DNA of 64,000 nt from Rhopalosiphum padi (Eukaryota > Arthropoda > Insecta > Hemiptera > Aphididae), in NCBI RefSeq assembly GCF_020882245.1, contig NC_083600.1:11036001-11100000 (forward strand), written 5' to 3'. The notes under the pieces were generated by a model that searched no databases, was not told the origin of the DNA, and worked only from the letters and a program-made list of their open reading frames with translations. The stretch's first letter is position 1. Each line of letters opens with the position of its first letter. Of this stretch, positions 16,140 through 30,253 are shown in pieces. Both the position numbers and the translations under genes were made by a program.

Positions 16140-18373
16140 TTATGCGTAATAGTTGTAGTCGGCGTACAGTGGTTGGCCGCCGTTATTGTTGTCCGCGGGT
16201 TCGTATTTGAGCAGAGTGATCGGCGTGGGCGACGGCGACGGTCGGTCGGACGTGGCGTCGGCCGCGGCGGTGGCGTTGTCGGCCGGGAACAGGACGGGAC
16301 CGGACTTGGCCGAGTCTGGCGTCGGCGACGGCGACGCGGACGGTGCCAGCGATTCGGCGTCGGGCGTCGCGGCCGACGTGTAGTAATAGTACTCGGGCGC
16401 GGCCTCGGCTTCGGCTTTGCCTTGGACGTCGTAATCGGCCGGCGACGCGGCGTAATACTGTGGCGCGGCGGCGGCGTCGGCGGTGTAGTACTTGGGCGTG
16501 GCCGTGGCCGCGGCCGAATCCTGGACCAGACGGTTCGGGTACGCCATGTAGTTGACGGCGGCCGCGGTGGCCGTGGGCGAGGACTTGCCGTAGAAGCCGC
16601 GGTACAGGAGCGGCGGCGGGTACTTGGACGGCGGCGCCTGCTTGTACGCTACGAACGCGGGCTTGTGCTGCTGCTGCTGTGCGGACACCTGCAGGTACGC
16701 CGCGGCGGTCGGTTGTTGCGCCAACGGCTGTTGCTTGTAAGTCTGCAACAGCACCGACGGCTGTCGCTGCTCGTGTTGCTGCTGCTGTTTGTCGTTGTGT
16801 TGGCGCTGGTGGTGTTTGGCCGGGTGTACGCTGTGGCCGCTCTTGGACACGACCGCGTTGAACCCGTTATGGCTGTCGGCCGTGTAGTCCACCGTCCGTA
16901 TGGAACCGTCCGGCTCCATCAGGCTGTACGACCCCTTGACCACGTCGCCCTCCCGGTGTTCCCATTGGCTCTTCAGGTCGCCCGTGTGCAAATCCTTGAC
17001 GCCGTAGTTGAAGTGATAGTTGGGCTCGCTCTGTGAACACAAAACGCCATCGTGTTGACGGATGTCAGACGATATTGTTGTTGTTGTTGTTGTTATTACG
17101 CGAACTACGCGAGTTCATAACGAGTCTCGTCGCTACCGGAGACTTCTACGACGCGCATTTTACGTTTTAATAGAAACGCCTACGAAAAATTACTACATTG
17201 AAAGAATATAATATTATTGACGACGACCATTAGAAATCGCGTCCGTTATTATCGATAGACTCGTGATATCGTATAGGTATTTGTAGACAGATAGACCTGA
17301 ACGAGATTTATGGTAAGCCTCTGCTCGCGCACGTTTACTGCTTTTGATCAAAATACGTTTCCGTTGTGCAACAATAATGCGCGGGCGCTACGATAAAATT
17401 ATTTTAATTGTCATGTCGATACGACATGTCATCATCATACGACCCGCCGAGACGTTTCGACGTTTTAAAACCGCCCCGCACACGTTTCGTGTTATAAACT
17501 AATTAGCTCGGTGTAATTTCGGTCTTGCAGCATTTGTTTTGTTTTGTCTGTTGCGAAACGCGCGATTACTCGCAATCCGGCGAAGGACGTTATTGTGTCC
17601 GGGGGCGCGTGCACGTGACGAAACAGAAAAAAATCTACACACACAGACACGAAGCCCGAACCCAAGACGAGTGGACTGGTCCGATCGCGCCGATTTTGTG
17701 CTGCGACCATCATAAACGCACGTGTGCAGACGCGAATGCGACACACGAGAAAAATAGTTTTGACCGCTTAAAACCACAGACCTCGTAAACTCTTGAGCTG
17801 AGTTCACGGCTCGTCGTCTGTCGTGTAACGTCTGAGAATTGTGCTCGACCCGCGGACTCAGGAAATTTCACGGCTGTGAGATCGTGATGGTTAGAAAATG
17901 ATACCGCGACGATTACAACTGTTAAGGTCTATCTCATGCTTACCATATAACATGATACAATATAAAACGCGTCCGTCCGGAGAGTGGTATATACTGCAAG
18001 GAGATAAGTGCTCGGCGGTCGGTCGGGTCTCTGTGCGCAATATATGTCGCGTAGCACAATAATAACCGTAGGTACGGTTAGCGTGCTCGTTCGAAATTAG
18101 AAAAATCGCAATGATCGTACTTATAATCGGCGTCAGCGGCGGTACACAAAAACAATAGGGCGCGACCATCGTCGCCGTTGCCCCGTCAAGACAAAAATAA
18201 TAATAATAATAATAATATACTTAAGCTTTTGTGTGCGTGTGAGTGTGTATCACGATAATAAAATAACGACTTACGTAATATTCATTCGGATCGTGAACGG
18301 TATGACCCGATCGCGCGGCTACGGCGGCTGACAACAGCAACAACGCTGGTAGACACGGTACGATGGCCAGCAT
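16140..18373 (-). CDS. RR-2 type cuticular protein (chitin_bind_4), two coding exons
   Basis: Predicted secreted structural protein of the chitin-based exoskeleton, 329 aa. Coding exons are 18373-18275 (33 codons) and 17030-16140, joined in phase 0 by a GTAAGT donor and a TTCACAG acceptor. Residues 1-20 form a signal peptide (short N-region, LLLL core, AVAA end), which is why the ATG at 18373 is preferred over reading further upstream. Residues 38-94 match the extended Rebers-Riddiford RR-2 consensus: YHFNYGV, TGDLKSQ, GDVVKGSYSL, EPDG, RTVDYTAD, NGFNAVV. This domain binds chitin in the RR family. The remainder is low complexity: a Gln/His-rich block (about 103-160), then Ala/Tyr/Pro/Ser-rich sequence ending in a Tyr-rich tail, suited to sclerotised cuticle. 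The last coding exon is markedly GC-rich compared with its surroundings. The 18373 exon is preceded by a splice acceptor at 18454, so an upstream 5'UTR exon is expected. Family call is secure; the individual orthologue is not assigned. Confidence 0.93.
17031..18274 (-). other. Intron between the two cuticle-gene coding exons
   Basis: A 1,244-nt intron, GT-AG, separating the signal-peptide exon from the RR-2 exon. This split just after the signal peptide is common in insect cuticular protein genes. The middle (about 17480-17860) is GC-richer than typical intron sequence here and has open frames on both strands, but none has a domain or a splice-compatible reading. Confidence 0.8.
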
Positions 18374-18453
18374 GATGATGACTACACGGCGGTGCGGTAG
18401 GCTGACGAGGATGGCGTATATTGAAGATGTTGAGACGGCGACGGAGAGACGGC
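18275..18453 (-). other. Cuticle-gene exon with 5'UTR and signal peptide
   Basis: On the minus strand a TTTTTCGCAG acceptor precedes 18453. The exon then has 80 nt of untranslated sequence, the start ATG at 18373, and ends at a GTAAGT donor after 18275. The acceptor implies at least one additional upstream exon. Confidence 0.6.
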
Positions 18454-21400
18454 CTGCGAAAAACACACGCGAACGACTTCCGTTTTAGACAGAGATTAAA
18501 TAAAAATAAATTATGCAATAACAACGTTTAATTATTTTTTATTATTATATCATTATCGCTTTGCCCGCAACACATAAATAATATTTATAAACACATTATG
18601 TAAATAATGTGCAGTGCGACTTACGAGTATAATAATATATTAGTCATTTACGGTCTGTTTGTTCGAGGACAGCTGACCGCCACGGCGCCGCCGACCGAGC
18701 GACGATAAGTTCGCGTTTAAATATACCTACGCGTATTGCATTAATACATTACACGACTACACGTACGTACACGCGTGTACTACTACCGTAGTAGTAGTAA
18801 AACTATATATACATAATACAATAACATGCCACTATAAGCAGAAAGCACGACGACGATCGTTTTATTTTGTCGCGAGTATAAGTGGAGGTCTTCACACGCG
18901 TGTTGTGTCTCCGTCCTTAAAAGTATGCGTTACATTATACGGAAAATTTGAGTTCAGCGCAGTTCTCGTTCAGCTTCGTTAGTTTTAATATTAGTGTTAA
19001 TTTTCCCGTTATTAAAGGTGACGAAATTTTTTTGCGGTTTTTTCGTATAAGTGCTTTTTGAAATTTTAATTATGAAACAATTTATAAACACTTTATGAAT
19101 ATATTGTAATACTGTAATAGTTTACATCACTCATATGACTTGCTTCGAAATTAAATTTATATCGTAAAACACTAGCGAAAAGCCATGGATGTTTTTGTCA
19201 CCTTAGTTCGATAATGAGTAAATATATTGTTCCAAATCTAACGAAACTAAAAACTAGAATTACTGAACGTTAATTTTGTATGAACTACAATGTATGATGG
19301 TTATACAATATAAATACGGCGACGGTACACATAAGTAGTTGTATCTTTTATTCCTAGCTCAAAATATTGTCGTGAATCAAATCGACCGATATTAACAAAA
19401 TATAAACAAAAAACATTATTGATATTTTGAGCGAATTGTGAATATGAAAAACATTAATATTTAAAAATCCAACATGCAAACACATCACCTTCAAGCTTAG
19501 TATCAGGCCAGTTCACTCTAATATTATAAAGTTAACTACACGAAATTGGAACTAATGAACGCTATTTTTTTTTATACTGTTCATATGGAGACAACACGTT
19601 TGGACGAGACGCGTCACTTAATAAACGCACAACAAAAACAAACCTTTTTCAAACACGTCCATCGCGTATGCGCCCTATATATTATGTACTATGTGCACGG
19701 CCGCGATTTAAATGGCGCGTGCGTTATAATAATATTCGTCACGGTCGCGTTAGTAATACAGGCACGTCCCGATCGGATAAGTTTATTGTAATATATTATA
19801 TTATTATACATTTATATGTACTCTTGAGTATGTGTTTTTAACTATCGGAGTTTGTCACGCCGACGTATCGTCGTCGGTCCGAGACGATTTTTTTCTTTTA
19901 ATCGTTCCATGTATATATATACGAACTCTATAAGTTATATATCAGAACGCTACAGCCTTCGCCGGTTTTTACTGCCAATAATTATTATGCATACGAGATG
20001 ATGGTCACGTGGGTAAGTACCATCGTTATGTTACAACTTACACGAGTCAAACGCATCGAACGATATCATTTGTACGATTCATACACTGTTAAAAAAATAT
20101 AATATACAAATAATAAGGTGGTCATTAACTAGTAACAACATTTTTTTTTTTTAACTCGACTAGTCAGTTAAATTTCTAATAAACTTAAAGATTTGATAAC
20201 TGTAATCAATGAATCTATTGCAGCAACTTAACTTTTTAAAAATAATTCTACCTAAACAGAACTACACGTCTACACAATATCGTTTTTATAACATATGTAG
20301 TTCATGTTAAAATAAAATATGCTATACATTTTATATTATTAACTATACGGGGATATTTACTGCTAATAAAAAATGTTTCAATTGTATAAATCTCATTTGT
20401 TTCGTGTTTCTATTTTTAAGACTGCAATAGGTAATATAATATAGAACCACCACATTTACAATTTAGCATATTCCCGTGCCAGTAATGTATTGTATAATAA
20501 AATTGCTACTTGACCTCAGTGTTACTATTTTTTTTCAAATTAAAATCGATCGATTATTAAACTTCTTTTAAAATTATAATATCAAACAAAATTGAAAATA
20601 CAATTTGTACAAATTATTGTAAATGTGCGTATGCAGTTTCATTTTACGTAAATAGAAAAATGTTATGTAAATCCGAAACTGTCATAAACATGAAATGTTC
20701 ACTGGAATTTGACATCTCTCCGGTGATAAATAAGTTTATAATGACTATCAAACGTGAATAAATGATCTTTTATCGTGTTTACCGTTACAAATCGATACGT
20801 TTCTCGCGGGAGGAAAATAATATAATGACATATATAAACTGCCGCACATGATGGATGGATCGAGCATAATTATTATGTCCGTTGTATAGGTATATTATTA
20901 TTATCTAATTGAACCAACAAAAAATGTATTCGTTGGCACATAAACACAAAATAACGAGGTGTCGATGACATCCGGAATAATTTCATACGGTGTATATAGT
21001 GAAAGTGCTCCCTTCGTGGATATATTATGTATATGATATATATAACAAGAACTACGAGAAAAATCCAAAATATCATTCTAAAATATCATAATTACAAGCT
21101 ATTAATTCCGAGTACATTATTTCAGTGTGGGATGACCACGCAGGACTTGTTAACGACGGCCATTGATGACCATTATAGATTAGCAAACTAGCTTGACTAA
21201 AACACAACAGCCATGCAGCATCTGTGATATAAGTAAGAATGCATTGAATGCAGTATCATCGTAACGACTTTAATTTAAATTTGTTTTGATCTAGCTTTAT
21301 ATGCTTTATAGTGTTATATGGGGTGACACAAAAATCCTAATATAGAAGAAAGCTCAACAAAACGACTTATAAGGAACTTAAATGGTACCCACCCAAATAG

Positions 21401-22962
21401 TGATAGTCAACAACTAAACAGCGAACGTACTATACGACCTTTATATTTTATATATAATTTATACATAATATAGACAATATAGCATTATAGCCTATAGTTG
21501 TGCCAGTTGGATGTGCGATAAACGATTACTATTCGGTGTGATCAATATATCGTTTAATCCATATTAAAGTACAGTCAACATGCAATAAGATTAAAACAAA
21601 AACATTTTATTATATCCCATTATAATTATTAAAATTCGATACACATTTGTTTATTTCTAATTTTTCTTAAATCACAATATATTAGTTAAAATAATAAATA
21701 AACTAAGCGTATAGACCAGATCAGGTTTACTAATGAATTCTACTATATGACAGGGAAAAACCTCTTATGTATGAGTCCTGTGAAATTTACATCATAACAA
21801 CAATATATTTTAACTGAATGACATCTATAATTTTCACTGCTTCCAGCTCAAATTAGAACATCACCTAAATGTGCCTATCACTAGGACCAGACCCATAGTA
21901 CAACACTAAAACGTTAATAAGACGTTATTTTATAAAATGTTTTATAAGATAAACCGATTTTTTTGATATGATTCAAAAAAGAGAAAATGTAACAATTTTG
22001 AGTAAGAAAATCTAAATTCAAGGTGTAACTTCATATAGTAGCTAAAGATAGATTTATAATAATAATACATGTTTACCATATATGTTTTAATCATATAAAA
22101 TAATTATTAGAAGGAATCATCTTACAATTCTTACACATTAATTATTTTTGAAGAATAACTTTTAACATCAAACTTAAATCAAAAATATACATAACAACTA
22201 TTGAAATATTTAAAAACCAACAGGCAACAAACAGTTATTGTGATTAACAGTAGGTAATTGAATTTTTTTATTATTGATTGATTTAAAATATAAGAAAAGT
22301 ATTATATTATGTAAGTATATGATTAAATTTATTTAGTAAATGATAACATAATATAATTTTAAAACGGTTTGTAAAATGGACATTATATTAACTAAAATAT
22401 CTATACAATAAATTATACAAAAAATAGTATTTTATAAATTAACTATAATTATAAATATCAAAACTTATGTCGCTTCTAATGTGTATCGTGAAGACTTTAT
22501 TACAGTTAACTGACTATTATTATGTTTATATTTTGATGAAAACCTAAAGGCTCACTTCAAAAAATAAATATCAAAATAATAACTATTACACTTATCATCT
22601 TTTCAAATTCAAATAGGCAATAGAAATAATTTTAAATTAGTTAACTCCTAAATAACTATTTTATAGATACATTAAATCTAAACAACGTGCGTTTAGCCAG
22701 ATTTTCAAGTAAAATTAATTGAAAAATAATATACTTTAAAAAGCTATAATATTTATAAAAAAATATTAACGATTATAGAAAAATTATTTATAACTTTTTA
22801 TTACCTACGTAAATTATTTTAATTATAATATTTATAATGAAAAACCGTTTTAAAACTATATAAATACAATAATAATGTATATTGTAATATTTACTATCAA
22901 AATAGTAAAATAATAAATATTGATGTAAATTGGTAGCTTTCGTTATAAAAATAAATCCTTAC
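18454..22962 (-). other. Probable long 5' intron of the cuticle gene; otherwise no gene seen
   Basis: About 4.5 kb between the acceptor at 18454 and a good donor at 22962. The right three quarters is AT-rich. 18650-19000 is GC-richer and holds small palindromes (18779-18797, and ACACGCGTGT nearby), so it could be a second promoter or enhancer. No open frame in it is convincing. Confidence 0.35.
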
Positions 22963-23065
22963 CTTTGTATAATATGACGTGCGAAAAGAAATGTATATAA
23001 CGTATTGAATACGAAACTGATCACAGACTTTAGTAACTCGTAATGGATACGAAAACACACTGAAC
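22963..23065 (-). promoter_or_regulatory. Candidate first exon and core promoter of the cuticle gene
   Basis: Read on the minus strand, a TTTTAAAA word (about 23087-23095) sits roughly 30 nt upstream of an initiator-like GTTCAGTGTG (about 23057-23066). A short exon-like segment then ends in ACAAAG|GTAAGG, with exon last base 22963. Upstream, 23155-23235 is a GA/CT-rich tract of the kind bound by GAGA-type factors in insects. The next compatible acceptor on this strand is the one before the cuticle signal-peptide exon. The link is inference from position and signals. Confidence 0.4.
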
Positions 23066-23239
23066 GCTGAATCGGTTGCACTGGACGTTTTAAAATGCTT
23101 TAGACCAACGAGCTGGACTTGATATACTTCCGATTTCACTATATAGTATATAGTTTCTTCCCATCCCTCTCTTATTTTTCTTTCTCTACGCGTCTATCTC
23201 TTTCGCTCAATCACTTTTTCTCTCTCGCGCGCCGTTCAG

Positions 23240-26200
23240 ACTCTTAGAAACGACTTTAGTTTTATTTTGTATTTGTTTTACGTATAGTACAGTGTTACAC
23301 ACCCCCCACGCATCAGTAATATTATACAGCACATACCACGTGAATTCCCGAGTCAATTGTTTCAGCATTAGAATGTAATAGATAAACGATAATCTTATAA
23401 TAAGGTGAAGCAATTTTTATTCTTAAAAAAATAATAATAATAATAACAACAATAATAATTTATAGCTGTAGCGGGACATAAGATAGACGTATTTTAATTA
23501 CTATATTTACAAACGTCTAATAAAAAATAGGTTTTCATTTTTTTTTTATGTGCTTATTGCGTTATGCCGTTATGGTAATAATGTCCGTACCCATTTAAAT
23601 AAAAGTAAAATTGTTTTAATGAATTTGCACGTTCCCAGTTTTCATAATGAATAGTTATTTAAAATAGGTATTATACTCGTAATATTTATTATTAAATATT
23701 TTAGTGTAAATTTATGAAAAATACTTCACACTAATATATTGTTCAAAAAATTAATAATTTAATATTGTACTACCTCAAATAATTATTTTATAATAAGTGT
23801 ATGTACGTATAATAATTATTTATAGGAATTAGGTAGTATTTAATATCTTACATATGCATATAAAATGTCAAAATTAATTGGAATTGTGTTTATTTTAACA
23901 ATAATAATGATATTTAAATAACACAATAAATAACACATAAAAAATGTTATTTTTGTATGAACTAGTCCAACCATATAACTGTTGTTATTTTAATTGATAA
24001 TTGTAATATCGCACAAAGATAATTAACCAAAACACTTGTGAATACTGATTTTACAAAATAAATGCTATAAGTATACTTATACCTACAATACCTACATAAA
24101 AAAATATAATTTGTATTATAGAATTTGTTTACGATCATTCGATAGTTACGTAGCCCATAAGCACAAAATATGACCCATTGCAATAGTACAACTAGTGCAA
24201 GAATAAAAGAACGAAATAAATTACTTTTTTAACAACCCACATAAGTAAATTGTTTCATTTTTCATTCATTTAATTTTAGTTTTAAATAAACTCATGCCTA
24301 TTTAGTATTTTTCTTTAAGTACTTTAATACAATTATAAATAGATGGGTGTGGACTTTGAATTATAAAATTGGTTTTTCAACTTTTCAAGTGACGGTGGTG
24401 TTCTGGGCAATTGTCAATTGAGTCCTTGGCGTGTTCGAAGGTTACTCAGCACAAAGGTGTGGTGGATATTTGCTATCATTTTCAATGAAAAGATTTAGCT
24501 ATTAGCTGTAACTATCAAAAATCCCATTTTGTGTAAGTTTTTACTGTTTATAATGTATATTGTATATTGTATAATAAAATTATCTAAAATGATTATCAAT
24601 CATAATCATAATTTAAAATACGACGCAATTAAACTAAATTTTAACTGAACTGGAACACGATTGTTTTTAAATAGAAAAATACACTATACTATAGAGAATT
24701 AAATAAAATGAGCGTGAAACTTTAAATTTAAACTACAATGTCGTAATATGTAATAAAATTTATTTCTGCGCTTTTGTCCAATTAGGTACTATAAGGTTCA
24801 AAAATGCAAATTAATTTTGCACTTTTGGGCTATAGAAAAAAATAGACGATTTGCCGTATCACCGATTTTTTTAAATTGCATTCATCACAATAATATCCAA
24901 AACAGTTGCATTTTACATGGTAAAAATAAATATTACATAATTTAATACAACATATAGTTATCATATTCATTGCTACCTACACAACACAGAAAATAATTAA
25001 AAAGTAAAAATTGTGATTTTGATGTAGGTTTGTAGGTAATGGGTATTAATACTCTTGTTTTATATCTATACATTTTAAACGTAGGTACAGTCGTTTCGAT
25101 TCTTCGTGCCTACTGTCGAAAAAAAGATAAAATCTACACAAAGTTAAAAGAACGATTTGTACATTATACCGAATTTATGTACGGTTTTACGTTGCACGAA
25201 ACGTCGAAACTTGTATAAAGTCAATAAAATATATTTATTGAACCATTAACGAATATGGTTATTTTTTTCAATGTTTAGTCAATCAGTCAAGCGAATCGAA
25301 ATTTGATAAGAGTATAATTTTCGCGCATAATATAAAATATATAGGTACATAATTAGTGATCGTACCCGGAGGAAATAGTTGTATTATACTTCTCAGACAA
25401 AATTTCGGATTAAAATATACGATAAGCAATGATTTGAAACATTTCTTATGTAAACTAATTATTATTATTACCGCACTCAATATGTGCATTTTTAACTTCC
25501 TTCTGATTTGTTTCTGATTGTCAAGCGTTGAATAGAAAAACGCTCAAATATCGGTCACGAAGCTTGCTAACAGAGGCAAGCGCACAAAACAGACCTATAT
25601 ATACATATAAACATGTAGGTACAATAATATTATGCAGCGTTGTCGTGTACTCGTATGTATTATATTATGTATTAAATTATAGAACGTTTACAGTAAACAA
25701 ATAAAAAAATATTAATCGTACATCATTATCTATTTGTCGACTTGTCTATATTATTCTATGCGTGTACCTGTGTATAATAATAGATGTATATTACTGGTTT
25801 TAGAAAGACAGACCCCTTCTAGCTAGGAGTTTGACTCTATGATTTAATATACTCCTACTCAAAAACTGAAAATCCAATAATATTTTATATAGGTATAAAA
25901 TATGTTATAAGAATTTTATGAAAATATTTTTTTAATTGAAAATTTAACCACTTAATATTATCAATGATTAAAAATATAAGCTATTTAAACATATATACTC
26001 GTAATTTGAGTATGTGTATTAATATTGTATTTTGATTAAGTTTTATAAAATATATTCCACACAGATAATGTGATAAATTAAGATACATATAATTATTATA
26101 AACTGAAACATATAAAATTAAGGTTAGGTGAGGTTATTCATCATTTTCCGAAAAAAAAAATTATTATATGTAATTGCTCAAAATATCAACATTTTTGATT

Positions 26201-29200
26201 TTTATTTAAATGTACAAATATTGATATTTTTCTGTTTTTAAATACATATTTGATTGATTTTAATACAGAATTTAAAAAAATGTAATTTTGTATTTTATTA
26301 ACTTATATCTGAGATCTGAATTTATCAGCCAATTTAACTCGACCTTAATCACCCGGTCAACATTTATTAGAAATAATATCAATAAGTAATAATATAAAAA
26401 AAACTAACAACTTTTTTCTATTATTCTTTATGTATTGCATAGTTTCTGTCTATTTATCTGTATATTTTAATGCATACGCAATACGCATCCTAACCCTATT
26501 TATAATATTTAATGTACAAGAGGTAGGTTAGGTATCGTAATTTTACTTGATTAATTTTTATGTATTATAGTCTTAGGTATATTAACCGAGCAAAAATACA
26601 AGTATATCTCCATTTTATAGAATTGTTCCGTAACTATCTAAATTTACTCTTCCATAACTACTCTACAATTCATCTAAATACATACATATATAGTTTATGA
26701 AAATATTTAATATTAACGTAAAAAGTAAATAGTATTATTCAAATAATTAATTATTCATATTTTACTACATTTTTAGGTAAAATTACATACATAAGAGAAC
26801 ACGTGTATATACAATACTCTATACTCGTAATAATAACTAATAACTATACTGAGTAATGTAAGCGATGAGATACGATTTTAAGAAAATTCGTAATAAAAAC
26901 CAGATTTAAAAAAAAAACACGTTCCATAACAACTTGATGCTTGAGCATACTTAATACACTTAACGAATTTGATATAAATGTGGTAATTACAACTAATTAT
27001 GTATGTCTACGATAACTCGACAAATAACATTGTTTCCAGTAATTTTACTCACATTTTTTTTCACACACGTGCATCATCAGTGAAACTGTGAAAGTCGCCC
27101 GAAGTAAAAAATAATATATTTTTAATTTTAATCTTATATTTTTATACGTTATAAATTATATTTTATTATATATTTATATTATATGATGTTCGCGGTAAAA
27201 GTATTGTTTGTAAGAGGTTTTATAATCTTTTTTTCTACCAACAAATTAGGTAGGTACCTACTAAAAATCACACTTTTTCAGATTTCATTATCGCAACAGT
27301 CGTAAATTAACTGACTCGTTCAGTCAATAGTTTTAACAGCCATTAACCGGTTATTGGATAGAAATAGAGGATTTTCATCATTTAGACCAGTTTGCGCGTA
27401 ACGGATCATTCGCGAAACTTAATTATCTCAAAATGCGACGCAAGCGTTTAACGGATACAAAACGCACCGCATAGGTATAATAATAATATAATAATATATA
27501 GATACGATGCGTATATATAATATTCAAACAGTATTATTTAGACGCATGGCCAAAGGGAATCGCAAAAAAAACTTTCTTCGGCATTCGCACCTATATAATA
27601 ATATATGTTTCTATTTATTTGTATATATATTATAATATTATATACCTACACGTATTATTATAATACGCACGTGTATATAGATAATACGCATTATGTTAGG
27701 CGCTATACCTATATAATATGTACTGCAATCTATACTGTTTTAGATAGGTATACCTACCTGCGTTTTGCGTTTGTTTAATTTATTCGCATATATAGATGTG
27801 CATAGGATACGTATAGGTAATGCTGTAAATCGTAATAATAAGAGTAGGTGTTTATTATATTATTATTGTTGTGTATATATTTGTTATTATAATAATAACG
27901 CCAACGGTTTCAGTTAAAAAAACTTTAATGGTATAATAATAATGATAATGATAATGTTAAAGATAATGATAATAATAATAATAAAAATATTAAACGCGCG
28001 TGCGTTCGTTTCGAAAATCGTCAAAGACTTTTCCCCGACTACCTTATATGTTGATTTAAATAAACGATAACGATAATCGCGGACGTAATTGCGTCGAGCG
28101 TTTCTCTAACGGACATCATGTGCGCGGATATGAGATGTGCCTATATACACCTACCTAGCTAATAGCTCGTCAAATGCACATTATTTTATGGACATAATAT
28201 TTATAATATTGTGTATTGTATACGACGTGATAATTCGCAATTGATTGACCACGCTAAATTTGTGTTTATGAAAAAAATATGTGCCTTTACAGTATACACA
28301 TAACACATAGATTGACATGTTTTCCTATACTATTTGTCTACTGAATATTATATTTTTACAAAAAATCTAAATTTTTAAAGGATTTTTTTAATGACTAGAT
28401 ATTAGATACGTATTTTTTCTAATTCTTTGTTATTATTCAATATCTGCTCAATAAAAAATCGGAAATATATTCTGCTTCTGATTATCAATTACGGTGATAA
28501 ATTTAATCATGATTTATATTATACCAATAAATACTTACAAACTTAAATAAAAAAAAAATTAGTATAGATATGTAATTATATCACGTGCACAAATGTATTG
28601 TATGCAACAAACACATAATACCGTACATATTATTATTTATTTATTGTATTGTCATGTTATATTGTAATTAATGACATTACCGGAAAATAATATAATATGT
28701 ACAATGTACATAGTACATATATTACGAGTTTTTTCGCTCAAGTCCAAAGACGGCGTAATAATAATTACAATTTACAACAAAATATTATACTGCTATGTGC
28801 CAGTGTATAATGTATATTAGTTTTATTTATTTATATATATTATATATATATATACGTGTGTTTTTCTTTTTATGTAATTCACGTTCACTCTCGTCCAAGT
28901 AGAACGAAACGATGGAATGTATCCAAATTATTACGGGACACGTACATAATAGATGACCAACTGATATCTCTAGCGTGCAAAATAAATATGTTATTATTAT
29001 ACAAACTTAAGGATCCTGCTACTGCTTATACCAAACTATATATTATTGCTTTATTGCTCTATTTCTATGTACTGTGAACCCATCTACGCTATACCTCCAA
29101 TATTAGATATATACCTATACTAATAAGTGATGATTAGTCAGTAGAGAAGTTCCTTTTATCCGATTTTTGTCAGCACAGGCGCCAGGCGGTATTGAATACA

Positions 29201-30250
29201 ATATTGAGGCTTTTATCTAATAATATTAATAATACAACCAAATTGCATAGTATATACACGATTGTAAAAGGCTATAAATTTATATACTCCGACGTATAGT
29301 ATATGTCAGAAACCGTGATAAGTGATAACATATATATGCAATGATAATAATTAATAAACTAAAATATTTGAAAAACTTTTCTCATTTTTTTACTAAAACG
29401 CTCATGGAATTTTAGAAATTGCAAAAACCACCTTTTTGACATATATCTATTCTGGAGTACTTTTTTCCAAAAAAATTGTTCACAAAAAATTTAATTTAAA
29501 AAGCATCATTGTAAATCTAATATATTCTTTTCTTTGTTTAGAATCCATAAAATATTAATGTATATCCTACAATCATTAAGCATATATGTAATATTAATGA
29601 TACCTATACGGTTATATACTCATATAATAATATGTTATAACATTTTAATGTTATTCTCATGTTATATAACACGCACATAACACTCTATTCTTTGAAAATG
29701 TAAAAATTCGGATTCATTAATAGTAGGTATGTATGTGTTTACAATTCACGAGTAATAATTATAATGTCCTAAATTATATTTAGTGTAATCAGACGTACGG
29801 AAGCTTTAACAACCTTATTGAATTATAGGTACACTTACTCACATCATCACATTATTCCTTAATTAGTTTATACTAATATTGTATGTACTAATAAATTACA
29901 TTTTTTACATTTAATTAATTTTTGAATTATATCTACTCGCCAGTGCGGACTGCGGTGGCGTGGTGAAGAGATAATTGAGAGGCGACCGGCTCTGAGTTTT
30001 TTTATGGGTGTTTGTTAATGGCTAACGAATAATAATTCAGTATAAACTAGCATTTACTACAATAGGTAGTTAAAAATAAAAAAATTAAATTAAAAAGTAA
30101 ATGTCTTTATTAAGTTTTAGGTGGGTGAGTTCAGGGTTGGTGGAATACATGACTATAGCATCTGAAAAATCTCCAGTTTACCATACCACCGGCTGTAACA
30201 GAATTTTATCAGGTGAATTTAAATTACTTTATAGATACATTATTACTGTA
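23240..30250. other. AT-rich gene-free stretch
   Basis: No exon chain, RNA gene or transposon with both ends could be supported here. The sequence is AT-rich with scattered TAGGTA words. Mildly GC-richer spots (24389-24470, 27380-27480, 28000-28140) show no coding pattern. Confidence 0.6.
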
Positions 30251-30253
30251 GAT

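Noticed and set aside
16173..17036. Long plus-strand open frame (287 codons) over the cuticle exon
   Set aside because: It is the antisense shadow of the GC-rich RR-2 exon. The predicted protein is Arg/Gly/Val low complexity with no domain, and the minus-strand reading is a clear cuticular protein.
24430..24460. GTGTTCGAAGG resembling a tRNA B box
   Set aside because: No A box or cloverleaf can be formed around it at tRNA spacing.
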